From assembly GCA_028622995.1 (NCBI GenBank), contig JAJQJQ010000005.1, positions 6,696,001 to 6,760,000 of the forward strand: DNA of 64,000 nucleotides. The letters are read 5' to 3'. The DNA comes from Panagrolaimus kolymaensis. Lineage: Eukaryota > Nematoda > Chromadorea > Rhabditida > Panagrolaimidae. This document shows positions 11,624-24,479 of the stretch, in pieces. The notes beneath the pieces are model-generated. The model saw only the letters and a list, made by a program, of their open reading frames with translations, searched no databases and had not been told where the DNA came from. The position numbers and the translations under genes were made by a program. The stretch's first letter is position 1. Each line of letters opens with the position of its first letter.

Positions 11624-13607
11624 TTAATGAATTTCTGCAAACCACTCTCCTTGTTCTCGCATACATGCAGGATCAATAGCTGTTGTATGAATGTTTGGAT
11701 AAACCAAAAAATAAAATAAACAAAATATTACAAAACCAAAAAAGAACGTCATCTGAAATTATGTTTTTTATTATTATTATTAATAAACAATGCACAGAAA
11801 AGCAGGATCGGTAACAATAATTTTTGTTGAAGTTTTAAAAATAAACAAAAGTATTTGTAATAAAATCATCTCCCCTTTTTGGTTATAATAATTTTGAAAA
11901 CTAAACTCTCACCTGTGACATCCAATGAAATCTCCTCATAAATTGCGCCGAAAATTCAATACGAGTAAAATCATTGAATTTTTTCCAACATCCATGATTT
12001 TTTTCATGCAAAGAATTTTTTGTATTTGTTGGTGTTGGAGGTAAAGGAAATGCTGAGAGATTAATATTCGTAGAAAAATTACTTCCATCATTGGTGCTCG
12101 TTCGGGAAAGAGGATGTTGAGCCATAATGGAAACTAGTGGAGGAGTTTTAGGTGAAAGAGGAATTCCATTGGCTGCGAGGCGCAACATTGGCATCATTCC
12201 TGCCACAATTGAAGTATCTCGAGTCATTCGTAATCTTTGACGCATGTATTTTACCAGGGATAATTTAATAAGGGATAAAAATACAATCATAAAACAAACG
12301 CCCAAATAAACATCCATAGCTTTGATATAACTAACTCGAGGCATGACTTCGTTGTATGAAAATAACTTAAATTGAAATAGATTTATTTTTTGATGCTCAT
12401 GAGAATTATTAAACTTACTAAAAATGTAATAGTTAAAATAATTGAAATCATATCCTAAAATTAAAACACAATAATTATTAAATTTAAAGATCACTCAAAA
12501 ATTATGTACTTGAAATGATGTTTCATTTTCCATCCATAAAGACACCCACGAAGTTATAACTACAGCTGTTGAAGGAATAATTAACTGTAAAAAGCAAAAT
12601 CCAGCAGATCGGGAAAAAACAAAACAAATATAAAGTCTAGAATAATTTCCCGTTGCATAAGGCTCCATATGGGAAGTTACAAAAGCTTCTTTAATTTGAA
12701 AATCAGGTAAACGAATTTTGTGTAGTTTTAAAGCTTTTCGAAGACCTTGAGACCAACGATATTGAACCTTTTCGGCGGTGTAACCATCTGAAATTATAAG
12801 TAAACAAAGTTACTCAACAGTTTATTCCAAAAATGCTGTTATTTGGGAAGAACAGCCAACTTACAACTTTCAATACCAAGTTTACAAACTTGTGAATCAA
12901 ATGGAAATAAAGTTAAATCCATTGGACATTCTGCAACAATAGAAACCCTGCGACTATATAAAATAATTCCATTATCTTGAAGTCTAAGAAGTGATCGATG
13001 TGAAATTGATTGTTTTCGAGGATTTTTAGAAGCAATCGCGTTGGGCATAAATGTATCCGGGTGCCATAGGAAATTCGCATAAGATTCATGCAATGAAATT
13101 TCAGTTTTATTTTTAAACTTTTCTTTATCATACATTAGTCGTTTATCAAGCCATGATTCGCGATAAAATAATTCCAAATTATAATCCATTGTAACTTCAG
13201 ATACAGCTCGAACATTGCTAACGACAACACTGACATGAACCAAAACAGATTCATCTTCATCTTCACCAGGACATTGACGATGATCATATTTAATTCGTCT
13301 CAAAAATGCAAGAAAATCACGAGTTTCTCCTTGTTCGAATACCCTTTCTCGAGATAACGACTTGGATGAAACCAAAGAAGATCGAACTTCAAAATTATCA
13401 TCTTCGTATTCCTCATCAAGATCCTCTTCGGTTTCATCATGAATGGAATGAGATGGGTGTTTTTTGTGCATCAACCGATGCAAGGCTTCTACCTAAAATA
13501 TTTTTAACTTTTATACTACCCAATTTGATTATTGCTCAAACCTGAATTAATTTAAAACAATAAATTATAAAAATGGCACAAAATAAACTTCGAGAACATC
13601 GATTCAT
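11624..13607 (-). CDS. Cys-loop ligand-gated ion channel subunit A
   Basis: Six exons (13542-13607, 12865-13492, 12510-12787, 12419-12454, 11913-12365, 11624-11752) encode 529 residues. Residues 1-22 are a signal peptide ([16 protein letters not shown]). A Glu/Asp-rich spacer leads to the ligand-binding domain, with [12 protein letters not shown] and a canonical Cys loop, [16 protein letters not shown]1 is near [19 protein letters not shown]2 near [12 protein letters not shown], then [14 protein letters not shown] and M3. A ~120-residue loop precedes M4 ([17 protein letters not shown]). The linker before M2 reads ENETSFQD and lacks the Pro-Ala-Arg of standard glutamate/GABA anion channels, so ligand and ion selectivity are uncertain. 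A 36-nt exon encodes part of M2. Paralog of the gene at 18.6-21.1 kb. Confidence 0.92.
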
Positions 13608-14864
13608 CGTTCAATCTTTTTTTCTGCAAACAAAATCTGAAAACAAAAGAAAAAATTCAATAATGTTCAATCAGAGAGAGATTTTTTCTGAAAAGAAATT
13701 TAAGTAACGACACAGTTAATTCGTAACAGATGTTTTAAATCTTGTTCAATCCACTGCCGCCCCAACACATCCGTGTTATTTTTCCTCAAAAAAATAAATT
13801 TGCTCAATCGTAAAAAAAACATCGTCGGAAGCTTAAATTTAAAATGGAATCGTTTTTTTAACTCAACAAATGTTTTTTCTTTGAAGATGCTTTCTTAATA
13901 TCGTGGGAATGAGAAAGAAGTTCCAAGATAAATTCCTTATTGATGACACTTGTTAAATAATGTAATAATGTTTTTGTAGTTTACGGTATTTCCGACATAA
14001 ATTGTGCGGAAATAGTTTTACTCACACACATGGAAATGCTCCTAATAATTAGAACTATACATAGTTGCGTTCAAAGAAATAACAACATATCAAAATGAAG
14101 ACTTCACTACGAAGCTTTTTAAATTAATAAACTTTAAAACGGTGTACTGTAGCTCTCAATTTGGTGTCATAAAAATAAGTTATCGATTCTCGATTCGCTT
14201 TTTAAAATAAAGTCATTCATAACTTTTGCAAGGATATATTTACAAAATAATAAATCTCTTCGTGTATCTTTAAACAAACGCAATTCACACTAATTCATTT
14301 GCAAAAGCTAAAAAAGGCAACAAAAAATGGAAGAGAAAATGAATCCTTCTAAAAAACAAAATACTTTTTTCCCCTTAAAAGCGGCAATAAAATGGGCAAT
14401 GCAATGTCATGAATCCTTCGGGATTCATTTTAAAAGTCATGAAAGTAAAAAAAAGAAGGAAAGAAGCGGTTATCGAAAGCAAATTGCGTTGCAGTAAAAT
14501 TAGAATGCTTATTTGAAAAAATACGCATCAAAATGAAGGGCATCAAACTCAGAAAAAGCAGCTAAAAATTCTGTCCCGTAATCTTTGCGATTGTTTTATG
14601 ACATAGCTAAAAACAATGACAAAAAAATGGTTGAAGAGTTAAAAAGAAAAAAACTTTAAATTTTATTTATTTCTTCGACCTTTGTTTTAGGGTTTTTTTC
14701 TTCTAACAAGCGTTCAAGTCTTTTTGAAAAAAAAGGAAATTCAATTGAAGAAGAAAAAAAATACAAAAAAAAACAGACATGTAAATATGTATCAAGACGA
14801 AGTGAAGAAAATTTATGAAGGAGGCAAAACATAGACAAAGATACAAAACAGAAGAATGAAGAAA
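13608..14864. other. Upstream region of channel A / 3' flank of PDZ gene
   Basis: AT-rich. No gene or clear repeat seen. Confidence 0.45.
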
Positions 14865-15915
14865 TTATTTGTTAGCTGTTTTACAAGATTTCAATGTTGA
14901 TGGATCATGATCAGATTGAATGAGTAATTCATGCGGAGCATCAGTTGTAACACGAACATTTAATTTGCTTGTTGATCGTTTGAGCACGGACTTAGGTTTC
15001 TCTTTTGATGTAGTTTGTTTAAATATTGCAATTTGTTTTTGCGCAATTGATAAAACATCAGCAGACGTTTCAATTTGATCGCGATATGCATCATCACCAC
15101 CAGCAGCTCTTTCAACCGTCAATCGAACTTGTCCATTATTTTCTGTAATACCTTCAAACATATAATATTGTAACATTTCTTTTGATGAGATTTGATGATC
15201 ATTAACATCACGAATAATATCACCCGGTCGAAGATGAATTGCAGCTAAACCACCAGGTTCACATGAGGCTATTTGCACTCTTTCACGAGCATCATATCGA
15301 ACAGACATTTGAAGGACATTTTCTTTTTGTTCTTCCATTTCCATAAGAAATCGAAAATTTAGACAAACCTAAAACACAAAGATGTAAAAATAGAAAGAAA
15401 GGAATATGTATGAAGAAACAAGATGCTCGTATTAACATAGATGAACATACCTTTACAACATCAATTGCTCTTCCAGTAGCTTTAATAACATCTTTATCAA
15501 GTTGTAGCATTTCGATTGTAGTTCCAGAATATTTACACCATGAAAAAGCACCATGTTCAATTCGAACTCGTACAGTTGCTGATGGTTCTTTTAAGCGTCG
15601 ATATAATTCATTTGTATTAGCAACAGATTTTCCATCAAGTGCAACAATTTTATCACCAACGAATACTTCACCTTCTACAGCTGCATTTGGTTCAACATTA
15701 GTTACACGAAGCGTTGATTTAGTAATTCGAACACCTAATGGTTTTCGAACATCCAATGTTTCCTAAAATAAAAAAAAGAAGAATGAAGCAAAAGTGTAAA
15801 CAAAATGGATGAAAAAAAGTAAACTTACTTCGAGAGAAGTTGGGCCTTCGAATTTTGTTTTTTCTTCACTTCCTCCATTCCCACCAAGATCATCTTCGAC
15901 ATTGTTGGTTGACAT
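14865..15915 (-). CDS. Two-PDZ-domain protein
   Basis: Three exons (15829-15915, 15451-15762, 14865-15368) encode 300 residues. PDZ 1 lies at about residues 30-105 (LGVRITKSTLRVTNVEPNA, GDKIVALDGKSV, RVRIEH). PDZ 2 lies at about 145-225 (VQIASCEPGGLAAIHLRPGD, IRDVNDHQIS, VRLTVER). The C-terminal ~70 residues are basic and Ser/Thr/Lys-rich. No signal peptide or membrane segment is present, so the protein is cytosolic. PDZ proteins usually cluster receptors or channels through C-terminal tails. The gene sits between the two Cys-loop channel genes and on the same strand. A functional link is inference only. The exact nematode ortholog was not identified. Confidence 0.85.
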
Positions 15916-18107
15916 CAAAGAAGACAAAAGAAAGAAGAAAAGAAGTTAATAAAATTCGTTGAAACAACTGCGTCACGATAAAAACAATGGCCAACGGAGT
16001 GAAAATATTTTTGAAAATAAAAAAGTTGAAATGATTTTTTTGGGATAAAATTTGAATATTTCATTTTTGCATTTATCGTATCGATTATTATTATTGCTGC
16101 AATTAGTTTTTTATGTAAATTTTGTCATATCATAAACTCTTTTTAATCTTGGGCAATTCTTAGAAAGCCTATAAATATTTTTATTTACTAAAGATATTCT
16201 AAACTCAAACATTTGGAGCAAACAAATAAGCAGCAAATGATTTGCGATATTTTCTTTGGCAAACAAAGGATTTCCTGTAATTTTCTTCCATGAAATTTAT
16301 CGCTTGCCAAAAGCTTGCTACTTTCATGGTTTAGTAAAACACTTTTTTGGTGGTAAATTTTTACTTTTTTGTGTTTCATTTGTTTTAAAAGCTCTGGAAC
16401 ATCTGATTGCGTTATAGCATCTTCATAATCCCGCTATGGTAATTGCAATATTATCGTTATAAACTTTCTTTCTTCGATGTTTGCCTACTTGTCCCAAAAT
16501 AATTTTCACCATCATTTTTTGTGCATTCATTTTATTTTTATCACAAAAAAGACTAAGCAATAAATAAAAACTTCTGCCAATTTTTTCCTTTTCCGGCAGT
16601 TGAAAATTTCTGAGTAATAACTTTTTTGACGTTGGTTGGTTGCATATTTTTGGTTTATTGAGAGAAAAAACTAAAAATGCTGAATTTTTAATTTATAATT
16701 CCATTTATAATTCTTCTTTCTTTCCCATGTGTTTTTTGACTTTTTTATATTTTGGAAATAAAAAATCCGATTTTCTCTCTCCACACATACTTTTTTTAAC
16801 GCCTTTTTACAACTTTTCTCGATTTTTTTGATGATAATTCCTACATATTTTTACACTTGCTTTGTGATCTTTTTATGAAGCAAAAAATATGTTTTTCCTT
16901 AAATATTATCTTGTTGCTTCGCGACAACAATCCTATGTTGTTGCATTTGGAAGTGTATTATATGCCAATGCTGCGATGAAGAAGAAAGTGAAAGAACATT
17001 CTCTATAAGCCTTTGTTAACTAACAAAAAGGTGTGGAAAAATGACGAAGCTTTCGTCTTTGTTATCTTTGTCGTCTTCTTTTTTCTTTTTATTTTTCTTT
17101 GATTCACACCATCGTCCACTTTTTATCCTCTTTTTTTCATTCTTCTCCCAAAAAAGCATCAATATTTGCACAATTGAATTTTGCACAAAATTGTTTCACT
17201 TTCCTCTTTTTTCTTTCTTCTTTTTTTTTGTTGTTGCAAATTTAAAGAAAAAGATGTTTTTTGGTCTGAGAGCAAAGTTGAATATCTTTAAAAAATGCTT
17301 TTGAATATTAAATTTGGAAGAGATTATATGGAACCAAGATTTAGTAAAAGTTTCTGACACAAATTTATACTTAGATTTTTTTGAATCCTTAATTTTCGAC
17401 GTAAAATTGTGGGATAAAAAATTTGGGTTAAAATAAAAAAAATAAGGACGAATGCATTTTTAAAAAAAGATTAGAATGGAAGATGTGTTTAGAACAAATT
17501 TATTTGAGTTTAAAATTAAACTTGTCTTTGCTTCGAGAATTTATCGTTATTTCCTTAATATAGAGCTTTACCTTCACTAGTTTTTAAAAATTGTTTATTA
17601 GCCTCAATCACGTTTAAAAAATTTCCGACATCATTGTTTTCCTTGTTTTTATTGTTTCTTTAAAGAGCCAAAAACAACAAAAAAAGAAGACAAAATCTGA
17701 GCAACGGCTGGCAGCAGCAGCCGCAAACAAGACAACAATTGCAATTGCGACCTTCCAGCTGCTAATCGAGTTTCGCATTATTTTTCTCTCATTTTTTGTT
17801 GTTGCGCAATATTCTTTCTCTCTGTGAAGAAGAACTTTTATTTTTTGTTACCTCTACTGAACTTTAAGGTTATTTTTTACCTTTAGTCAAAAAAAAGAAA
17901 ATGTGGTGACTCAGACACAAACATTGTCCATGTTTTTACTTTTTTCTTGTGAGAAAATTGCATCTTTTTTGTTTTCTTTTTGATAATTTTTTCTTCCGCT
18001 TGAAAATTAATCGGGTTGTATCACACACAGCTGATAAGCTAACTCTCTCTCTCTAAAATTTTCTATGATTTCAGCTGTCTCAAACTTATTTTGAATGAGA
18101 AAAAAAA
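15916..18107. other. Long intergenic region upstream of PDZ gene
   Basis: About 2.2 kb, T-rich on the plus strand. The open frames here (for example 16188-16379 and 17041-17304) are low-complexity Phe/Ser/Leu strings and not credible genes. A CAG/GCAGCAG patch lies near 17710 and a short CT run near 18040. Regulatory sequence for the PDZ gene is plausible. Confidence 0.4.
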
Positions 18108-18320
18108 GTGATGTCAACATTGATATTTATTTTATTTAATTTTGTTATTGGAATATTTGCTTATACCATTTGGAATGTATTTCCAACAAAATCAAATTAT
18201 CGACCATTTTCTAAATCAATTTCTTCATTTTCTTCACAATCATCTACGATGTTTTCAAGTACATCCGTAAATACTCATGCAGCGTCAACCGATCTTTCAA
18301 GTTCATCTCGAATCTCTTAA
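18108..18320 (+). CDS. Possible small single-pass membrane protein
   Basis: A single 70-residue frame begins MMSTLIFILFNFVIGIFAYT, a convincing hydrophobic segment or signal anchor. A short basic linker (PTKSNYRPFSK) and a Ser/Thr-rich tail follow. Composition is unlike the surrounding Phe-rich shadow frames. There is no homology I recognise, no intron to confirm it, and it lies close to the convergent 3' end of channel gene B. It may be a real small gene or chance. Confidence 0.35.
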   Translation: MMSTLIFILFNFVIGIFAYTIWNVFPTKSNYRPFSKSISSFSSQSSTMFSSTSVNTHAASTDLSSSSRIS

Positions 18321-18574
18321 TTTAAAGTGCCTTTTTTTAAAACCCTATCTTAATTGTCACAATTTTGTATAACTACTCAAAAATCAGCTCAAAAACGGTT
18401 ATTTTCCTTGCTTTATCGTGTTTTACAAAATACCACTTAATCTTTTTAAATAATTTTTATTTACCTTGGATTTTTAAAAGGAATAAAAAAGAACTATGTT
18501 TTTATGTACATGAAAAATTATATATTAATTTCACCGGCATTTTGGGTTTAATTTCGTTAAAAAGAAATTTTTCT

Positions 18575-21129
18575 TTATGGAATTTCAGCTGACCATTCTC
18601 CGTTTAAGCATGCAGGATCCGCAGGAACAAAATGTAAATTAGGGTAAATTGCAAAAAAGAATAATACAAATGTTAGAAAAAAGAAGAAAAATATCATCTA
18701 AAAATTAAATTAATTTTGTCCTCTGTTATAATATAGTCACGTAAAAAAAGCTTACTTGAGATATCCAATGAAGCCTTTGAACACTTTGAGTTGTAAATTC
18801 CCAATTAGGAATAAATTTGCTTAAAGTTTTATTTTTTGCTGCACTTGTAAATAATTGAGCTGAAGTTTCTTGAGCTTCATTTGGAATTGGAACGGCTGTA
18901 TATTGAAAGCTTCCGCGCCTGTAATAAAATGAATTAGCTTTGAACTAATTCTCGAACCCAATCGCCTCACCTGCAAATATTATTTTCTACATCCGCTGTT
19001 AATGCTGATCCGGTTGGTGATCCAACACCATTAGCATTAACGCTTCCATTTCCTTCTAACGCTGATTCAACCCTTAAAATTGGAAGAAATCCTTGAACCA
19101 TAGCTTTATCTCTTAAAAACTTTAACTATCAAAATTTTAAATTGACTTTTTCGCTACCTTGATTTTTTTAATTTTTGCCTCAAATATTTAAAGAAAGATA
19201 ATTTAATAAGGGATAAAAATACAATCATAAAGCAAACACCCAAATAAACATCCATAGCTTTGATATAACTAACTCGAGGCATCATTTCGTTATATGAAAA
19301 TATTAAAAATGTTATTGCTAAAATTATTGATACCATATCCTAAATATAACAATTACTATATTAAATATTTATGTGAAGAATAAGCTTACCTGAAATTCTG
19401 TTTCACTTTCCATCCAAAGTGAAACCCATGAAGTGATTACAACAGCGGTTGATGGAATGATTAATTGAAGAAAGCAAAAACCAGATGAACGTGTAAATAG
19501 AAAACATACATAAAGACGTGAATAATTTCCTGTTGCATATGCTTCCATTTGGCTTGTAACATATGCTTGCTTGATTTGAAAATCTGGTAGACGAATCTTT
19601 AGAAGGGTCAAAGAACTGATAGCCCCTGTAGACCATTTATAGCGAACTTGATCCGCTGTATACCCGTCTAAAAGCAGCAAAGATACGTGAAAAGCATTTA
19701 AAGTGCAGAAGAATTCAGTAAATCTAAAAAATTAACTCACAACTTTCAATACCAAGTTTACAAACTTGTGAATCAAATGGAAATAAAGTTAAATCCATTG
19801 GACATTCAGCAACAATGGATATCCTTCGACTGTAAAGAACTCGACCCGTTTCTTGCAACCTTAATAATGATCGATGTGAAATAGAATGCTTCATTGGATT
19901 TTTGGATGCTATTGCATTCGGCATAAATGTATCAGGGTGCCATAAAAAATTCGTGTATGATTCATGCAAAGCTAATTCAGTTTTATTTTTAAATAAGGCT
20001 TTGTCATATTGCAGCCTCGGATCAGTCCAAGTTTCACGATAAAATAATTCAAGAGCGTAATCCTAAAAACAAAAGATGCTGGTTTTGTAACATAAAAGTT
20101 AATTTATTTCAAGGCTCTTCAAGCAAAATTGCCTTACCATAGTAACTTCAGATACCGCTCGAATATTACTAACAACAATGGAAACATCAATGTCCACAGA
20201 TTTCCCTTGAACATCCGGACACTGTCTGTGATCATATTTTATTCGTCTCAAAAATGCAAGAAAATCACGAGTTTCCCTAAAAAAAGCAATAAAGATTATT
20301 GGATAGTTTTGTTTTTTATAAACAAAAAATAAAGAGATATGAACTGAGTGATAGAAAGCTTTTCTTGAGCAACATTTTTAAAAGCAGGTGTGTAATTTAA
20401 GCAGTGCTTTATAAACCGTATTTCTTATACGTTCACAAAATTAACCAACGATGTTAAGTATTAAAAAAACGTTTTAAAGAAATGGAAAGTGTGGAAAAAC
20501 TAAACAAAAGCATAGGAAATATTTTTTTAAAGGTATACAAAACACAACTTTATATTACGGTAATTTGCTCACCCATATGTTCCTATTTGTTTGCTGAAAT
20601 GAATTATTTAAAATTTGCTATAATCTTAGAATATGAAATTTAAAATTTTAATCAACATACCCTTGTTCGAAAATGGTTTCTTTATCCAACATGGAATTGG
20701 AATCACCAAAATTTAATTGGGCTTGACCCGATGATGGTCGATTCCTTTGGCGGGGAGGAGCAGCTTGGGATATCCCAGGTTCCATATAATCCTCTTCAGC
20801 AAAGTCATATTCTTCATTGAAGAATGCTTCAGAACCATCATCGGTTGGTTCTTGATTAGGCTGTAAAAAAAGAACGATACAAAAATTAAATTGTAAATTT
20901 CTTCGGAAAAAAAAAATGCTTTGAACGATTAGCAAACTTTGTTCCTGTTATTAGGAACATTTAGGTATTTGATGATGGGCAATAAAATAATCAAAAAGTA
21001 AAAAATTACTTCATTATGTCCACCTCCAGCACTTGTCAATAAATACCCAGTGGAATCAGGAGTGGTTTGAACAAAAATAATAAGATCAAATAATAAATAT
21101 AATAATAAAATTCTTTTCAAATAAATCAT
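18575..21129 (-). CDS. Cys-loop ligand-gated ion channel subunit B
   Basis: Nine exons (21010-21129, 20661-20860, 20138-20276, 19741-20062, 19390-19667, 19158-19339, 18971-19111, 18756-18918, 18575-18697) encode 555 residues. A signal peptide ([16 protein letters not shown]) precedes a Glu/Asp-rich spacer. The ligand-binding domain repeats the channel A motifs ([18 protein letters not shown]; Cys loop [15 protein letters not shown]). M1 and M2 are joined by [19 protein letters not shown], again without the PAR triplet. [19 protein letters not shown] leads into M3, and M4 is [13 protein letters not shown]. It is clearly a duplicate of channel A, differing mainly in the acidic N-terminal spacer and the intracellular loop. 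Several introns differ in position, including loss or gain within M2. Neuronal or muscle receptor role is family inference. Confidence 0.92.
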
Positions 21130-23515
21130 ATTTTTTTCTTCTCCAATAATTAAATTTTAAAAAACATTTGCCATTCAACAGCCTTTTAAAAAATGGGCTA
21201 AAACAATGAAAACGAAGTTTAAAAAATAAAAAAAGAAAGATGAAGCGCAAAAAGAAGAGGACGACAGCAGTTAGTTAAAGCTTTTTGTTCACATCAAGGA
21301 AAAAAAGGAATAATCGCATAATCAAATCTAATCTCAAAAAAAGTTGAATTTCAAACAAACACTTGCTGCTGCTTGCTTCTCATTTTTGTTAAAAGTGGAT
21401 TCTCTCCCTTGAATGCCCTTCATCGAAAAAAAATTTGCCATTTTTGATAGCAGTAAACAAAAAAAGATGCCCAAAAATGGAGGAGGCGAAGAGAGGTTGG
21501 TGGAAAAAAAGTGTAAAAAAGTAGAGAAGCATGATAGAATCGGTGCTGAAAGGAAGACCATGTTCTCGTGGGAGGTTTGGAACTATTGGGATGGAGAATA
21601 AATGTGTGTGGGGATGGATGGAAGTAAGCATATGATGAATGACTACTGTGGCTATGACTTTTTTTTGAGCTGAAATGAAAGAAAAAGAATATTTCTAACT
21701 TAAAAAAAGAACGGGGAAAAAATTCAACCAAAGGAATGCCGCTCAGGGATATATTGGCTTTGTCTTTTTGTTTTTTCGCTGGGAACCAAAAGCAAGTTTT
21801 TGTGTTTGAATCAAAAAAAGTAAAAAAGAATGCATAAAAGTTATGGATGTGAAAATATGTTTTTGTTAGTTTTAAATGGACTTTTAATGATATCCTTAAA
21901 AAAACATGTGTTAAAATTTTTTAGAAGACCGAGAGAGATGAAAGTTAAAAATTTTGAGGAGGCGTTTTTGGGGATAAAAAAAATAAATGTAGGTTTTTGG
22001 AAAGTTATAAAGTATTTTTTGACATACATATATTGGAAATTTATTGAATGTCAATAAAAATGTTGAAGATCCCACTCAAATTTAATTTATATTTATGAGT
22101 CATTGGAATTTGATGATGCTGAGATTTTATGGGTGTTTCAAAGAAAGTTGCCATAGGCATGATATTGTTTGGAAAACAGAAAATTTTAAGTACCAGTAAT
22201 TTTTTTAACAATTTAATAAAATTAAATTAGCATGCAAAAACCAAACTTTGACATTCAACCCTCATAAAGACATGACATAACCAAATCCTTGATCAAAACT
22301 CAATAAAATAAAGGATTAACAAAATGAGTAACAAAATGAAGCTTGAGTTTTGGTTGTAGAAAAAACTCGGGAAATATGGGGCAAAAGAAAAGATTGCTGC
22401 GCCATTTAACTTCCAAAATCAAGACCAGATGCTGCAAAGAAGAAAACAGAGCAACGAAGAAAAAAAGACGTCGGCGTTTGGCAATTAAACAAACACTAAC
22501 ATGGGACAAAGATTAGAGGAGGAAAAAGCCTTCCTGAAAAATGACAAAATATTGATTTAACTATAAAAAAATTGTAAGGTTAAAGGAAGCATTTTTTAAA
22601 TAACATTTTGACGTAACACGAAAACAAAGGGATAGGTTAGAAAAAATATGTCATTTGATACGCTACCATATCGTCCATTTTGTTTTGTTAAAATAAAGTT
22701 TTTCAATCCAGTATTATAATAGGCCTCTAATTTTAATAATCACGAGTACAACAAGCACCAATTTTCGAAAATCAGCAATAACAAAAAAAATATTGCGCTT
22801 TTGATTAAAAAGCCAAATGTCGCTATTAAACAATTGAATGAGGCTTTCTCGCATTTAAAAAAAATTAAAGTGTCAGCTTAAAGTAGAATCAAATAAAATA
22901 AAGATTGATTTATGCCAGAATAAAATTGAACAGAATCATTTTGAAAATAACGATGCACGAAAAAAAGGATGAAAACAATGAAAGAACAAAGAAGAAAGAA
23001 ATAAAGTAATGAGTTTGAAGAAAGTAACAATTGAGCGAATAACGATTGTGGCTATCAAACAAGCAAGTAAAAAAAAAAGAGTGGCAAAAATCACGCAATT
23101 ATCCTAATTGAAAACTTTCTTTCTCGACACTTTTTTTAAATGAAGTCTAAAACTTTAAAAATGACAGTATAACAGTAATATAAATATTTTTCTTAACAGA
23201 AAATTCTTTGTTTAGGAGTGTGAATGTTATAAATAGGATTTATTTGCTTGGTTGCTTTTTGGATTTTTTCAAAGCGTTCAATTGTAATAATTTTTAACGC
23301 CATATTTAAAAAAATTTAACTTTTGTTTGTTTACTAGTTAGTTATCTGTGAAAAATAAAGTTATTCAGTCGTTTAAAAAATGCTTTGTTTTTTGCACATT
23401 TTTGCTTTGAATTTTTTTTAAAGCACCTGATAATTTTTTTGTTTTTTGAAGCTTAATGACTACCATAAGTTTTTACATATCTAATTTATTTTAAGTAAAT
23501 TTTTAAAAAGAGAAT
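21130..23515. other. Intergenic upstream of channel B
   Basis: About 2.4 kb of AT-rich DNA. Opposing open frames around 21.3-22.5 kb are low-complexity Phe/Ser or Lys-rich strings on both strands and are not accepted. No repeat or RNA gene recognised. Confidence 0.4.
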
Positions 23516-24479
23516 TTACAATTTGCTTTCATCATTTAAATCAACATAAGCATTATTAATCACATTTTTACCAGTTTCTTTTACTTTAGTTTGAAAATGA
23601 ATTCGATTTCCTTCTTTCCACATTTCTGTAATCAAGGTTGAACCCAGACTAACGGGAGAAGTGAATCGAGCTTTAACAGCTTTGAATTTGCGAGCATCAC
23701 CTTCAGCAAATGTTTCAATTACGTGACGTGTGGAAAAGCCTAATGAGCACATTCCATGAAGGATGGGTTCCTTAAAGCCACCCATTTGTGCGAACATTGG
23801 ATCAATATGCAATGGATTCATATCTCTCGAACCCAATCGGTAAAGAGCTGCTTGATCTTTCGAAACTTTTTCTTCATAAGTTTTATCAGGATTGCGTTTG
23901 GGAGCAGGGACACCACTGATAGCGGCTGATGAATTTTTAGCACCACCAAAATTTCCGCCACCAACTTGGAAAGTTGCCATTTGAAGATACGCTATTTTTT
24001 TGCCAGAACGTTTATCAGAAATGTTGATGTCGGTGAGAATCAAAGCTCCCGATCCTTTATCAATGATATCTGCGACTCGAACTGTGGAAAGAAGTTCTCC
24101 ATCAAGTGGAAGAGGTTCAAATACCTCAATATATTGTTCACCATGGAGGATTCGAGTGAGATCAAATTTTACACCTAAAATGGATTTGAATTTATAAAAT
24201 TGGTTAAAAATGCTTTTCAAATATACCTGGCCAATCTCCAAGTGAATTTGATAAAAGACCAGGAGCGATTACGAATGTAGGGAAAACGTGAAATTCATCA
24301 TTGGATTCATAAGTCCATTGAAGATCTGTGGCTTTTGCACCAACTTAAAATGTTTAAATTAGTGTTTTAAACTACATAATTGGAAACCCACTTCCAAGAG
24401 CGTAAAGAATGGCATCACGAATAGTGTATGAAAATGTTTCGGGTTGAGGATGATGTTTTTTAGCGAGTTCAGAATTCAT
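23516..24479 (-). CDS. maoc-1: Peroxisomal 2-enoyl-CoA hydratase 2 (MaoC-type, MFE-2 hydratase-like)
   Basis: Exons 24392-24479, 24227-24343 and 23516-24174 encode 287 residues. The N-terminal half is a non-catalytic hot-dog fold (YTIRDAILYALGIGAK, FVIAPGLLSNSLGDWPGVKF). The second half has the hydratase-2 signature YRLGSRDMNPLHIDPMFAQM with catalytic Asp and His, then GFKEPILHGMCSLGFSTR. The protein ends in SKL, a canonical PTS1, so peroxisomal import is expected. The family hydrates trans-2-enoyl-CoA to 3R-hydroxyacyl-CoA in peroxisomal beta-oxidation. It is a stand-alone hydratase with no dehydrogenase domain, as in C. elegans MAOC-1. The VLCAD gene lies 470 bp upstream on the same strand. 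Confidence 0.93.

Noticed and set aside
16188..17304. Several Phe/Ser/Leu-rich open frames
   Set aside because: Homopolymer T/A tracts create them; no start context, domain or intron support.
21334..22509. Overlapping frames on both strands (e.g. MVEFFPRSFFKLEI..., MHKSYGCENM...)
   Set aside because: Low complexity, mutually overlapping and without family features.
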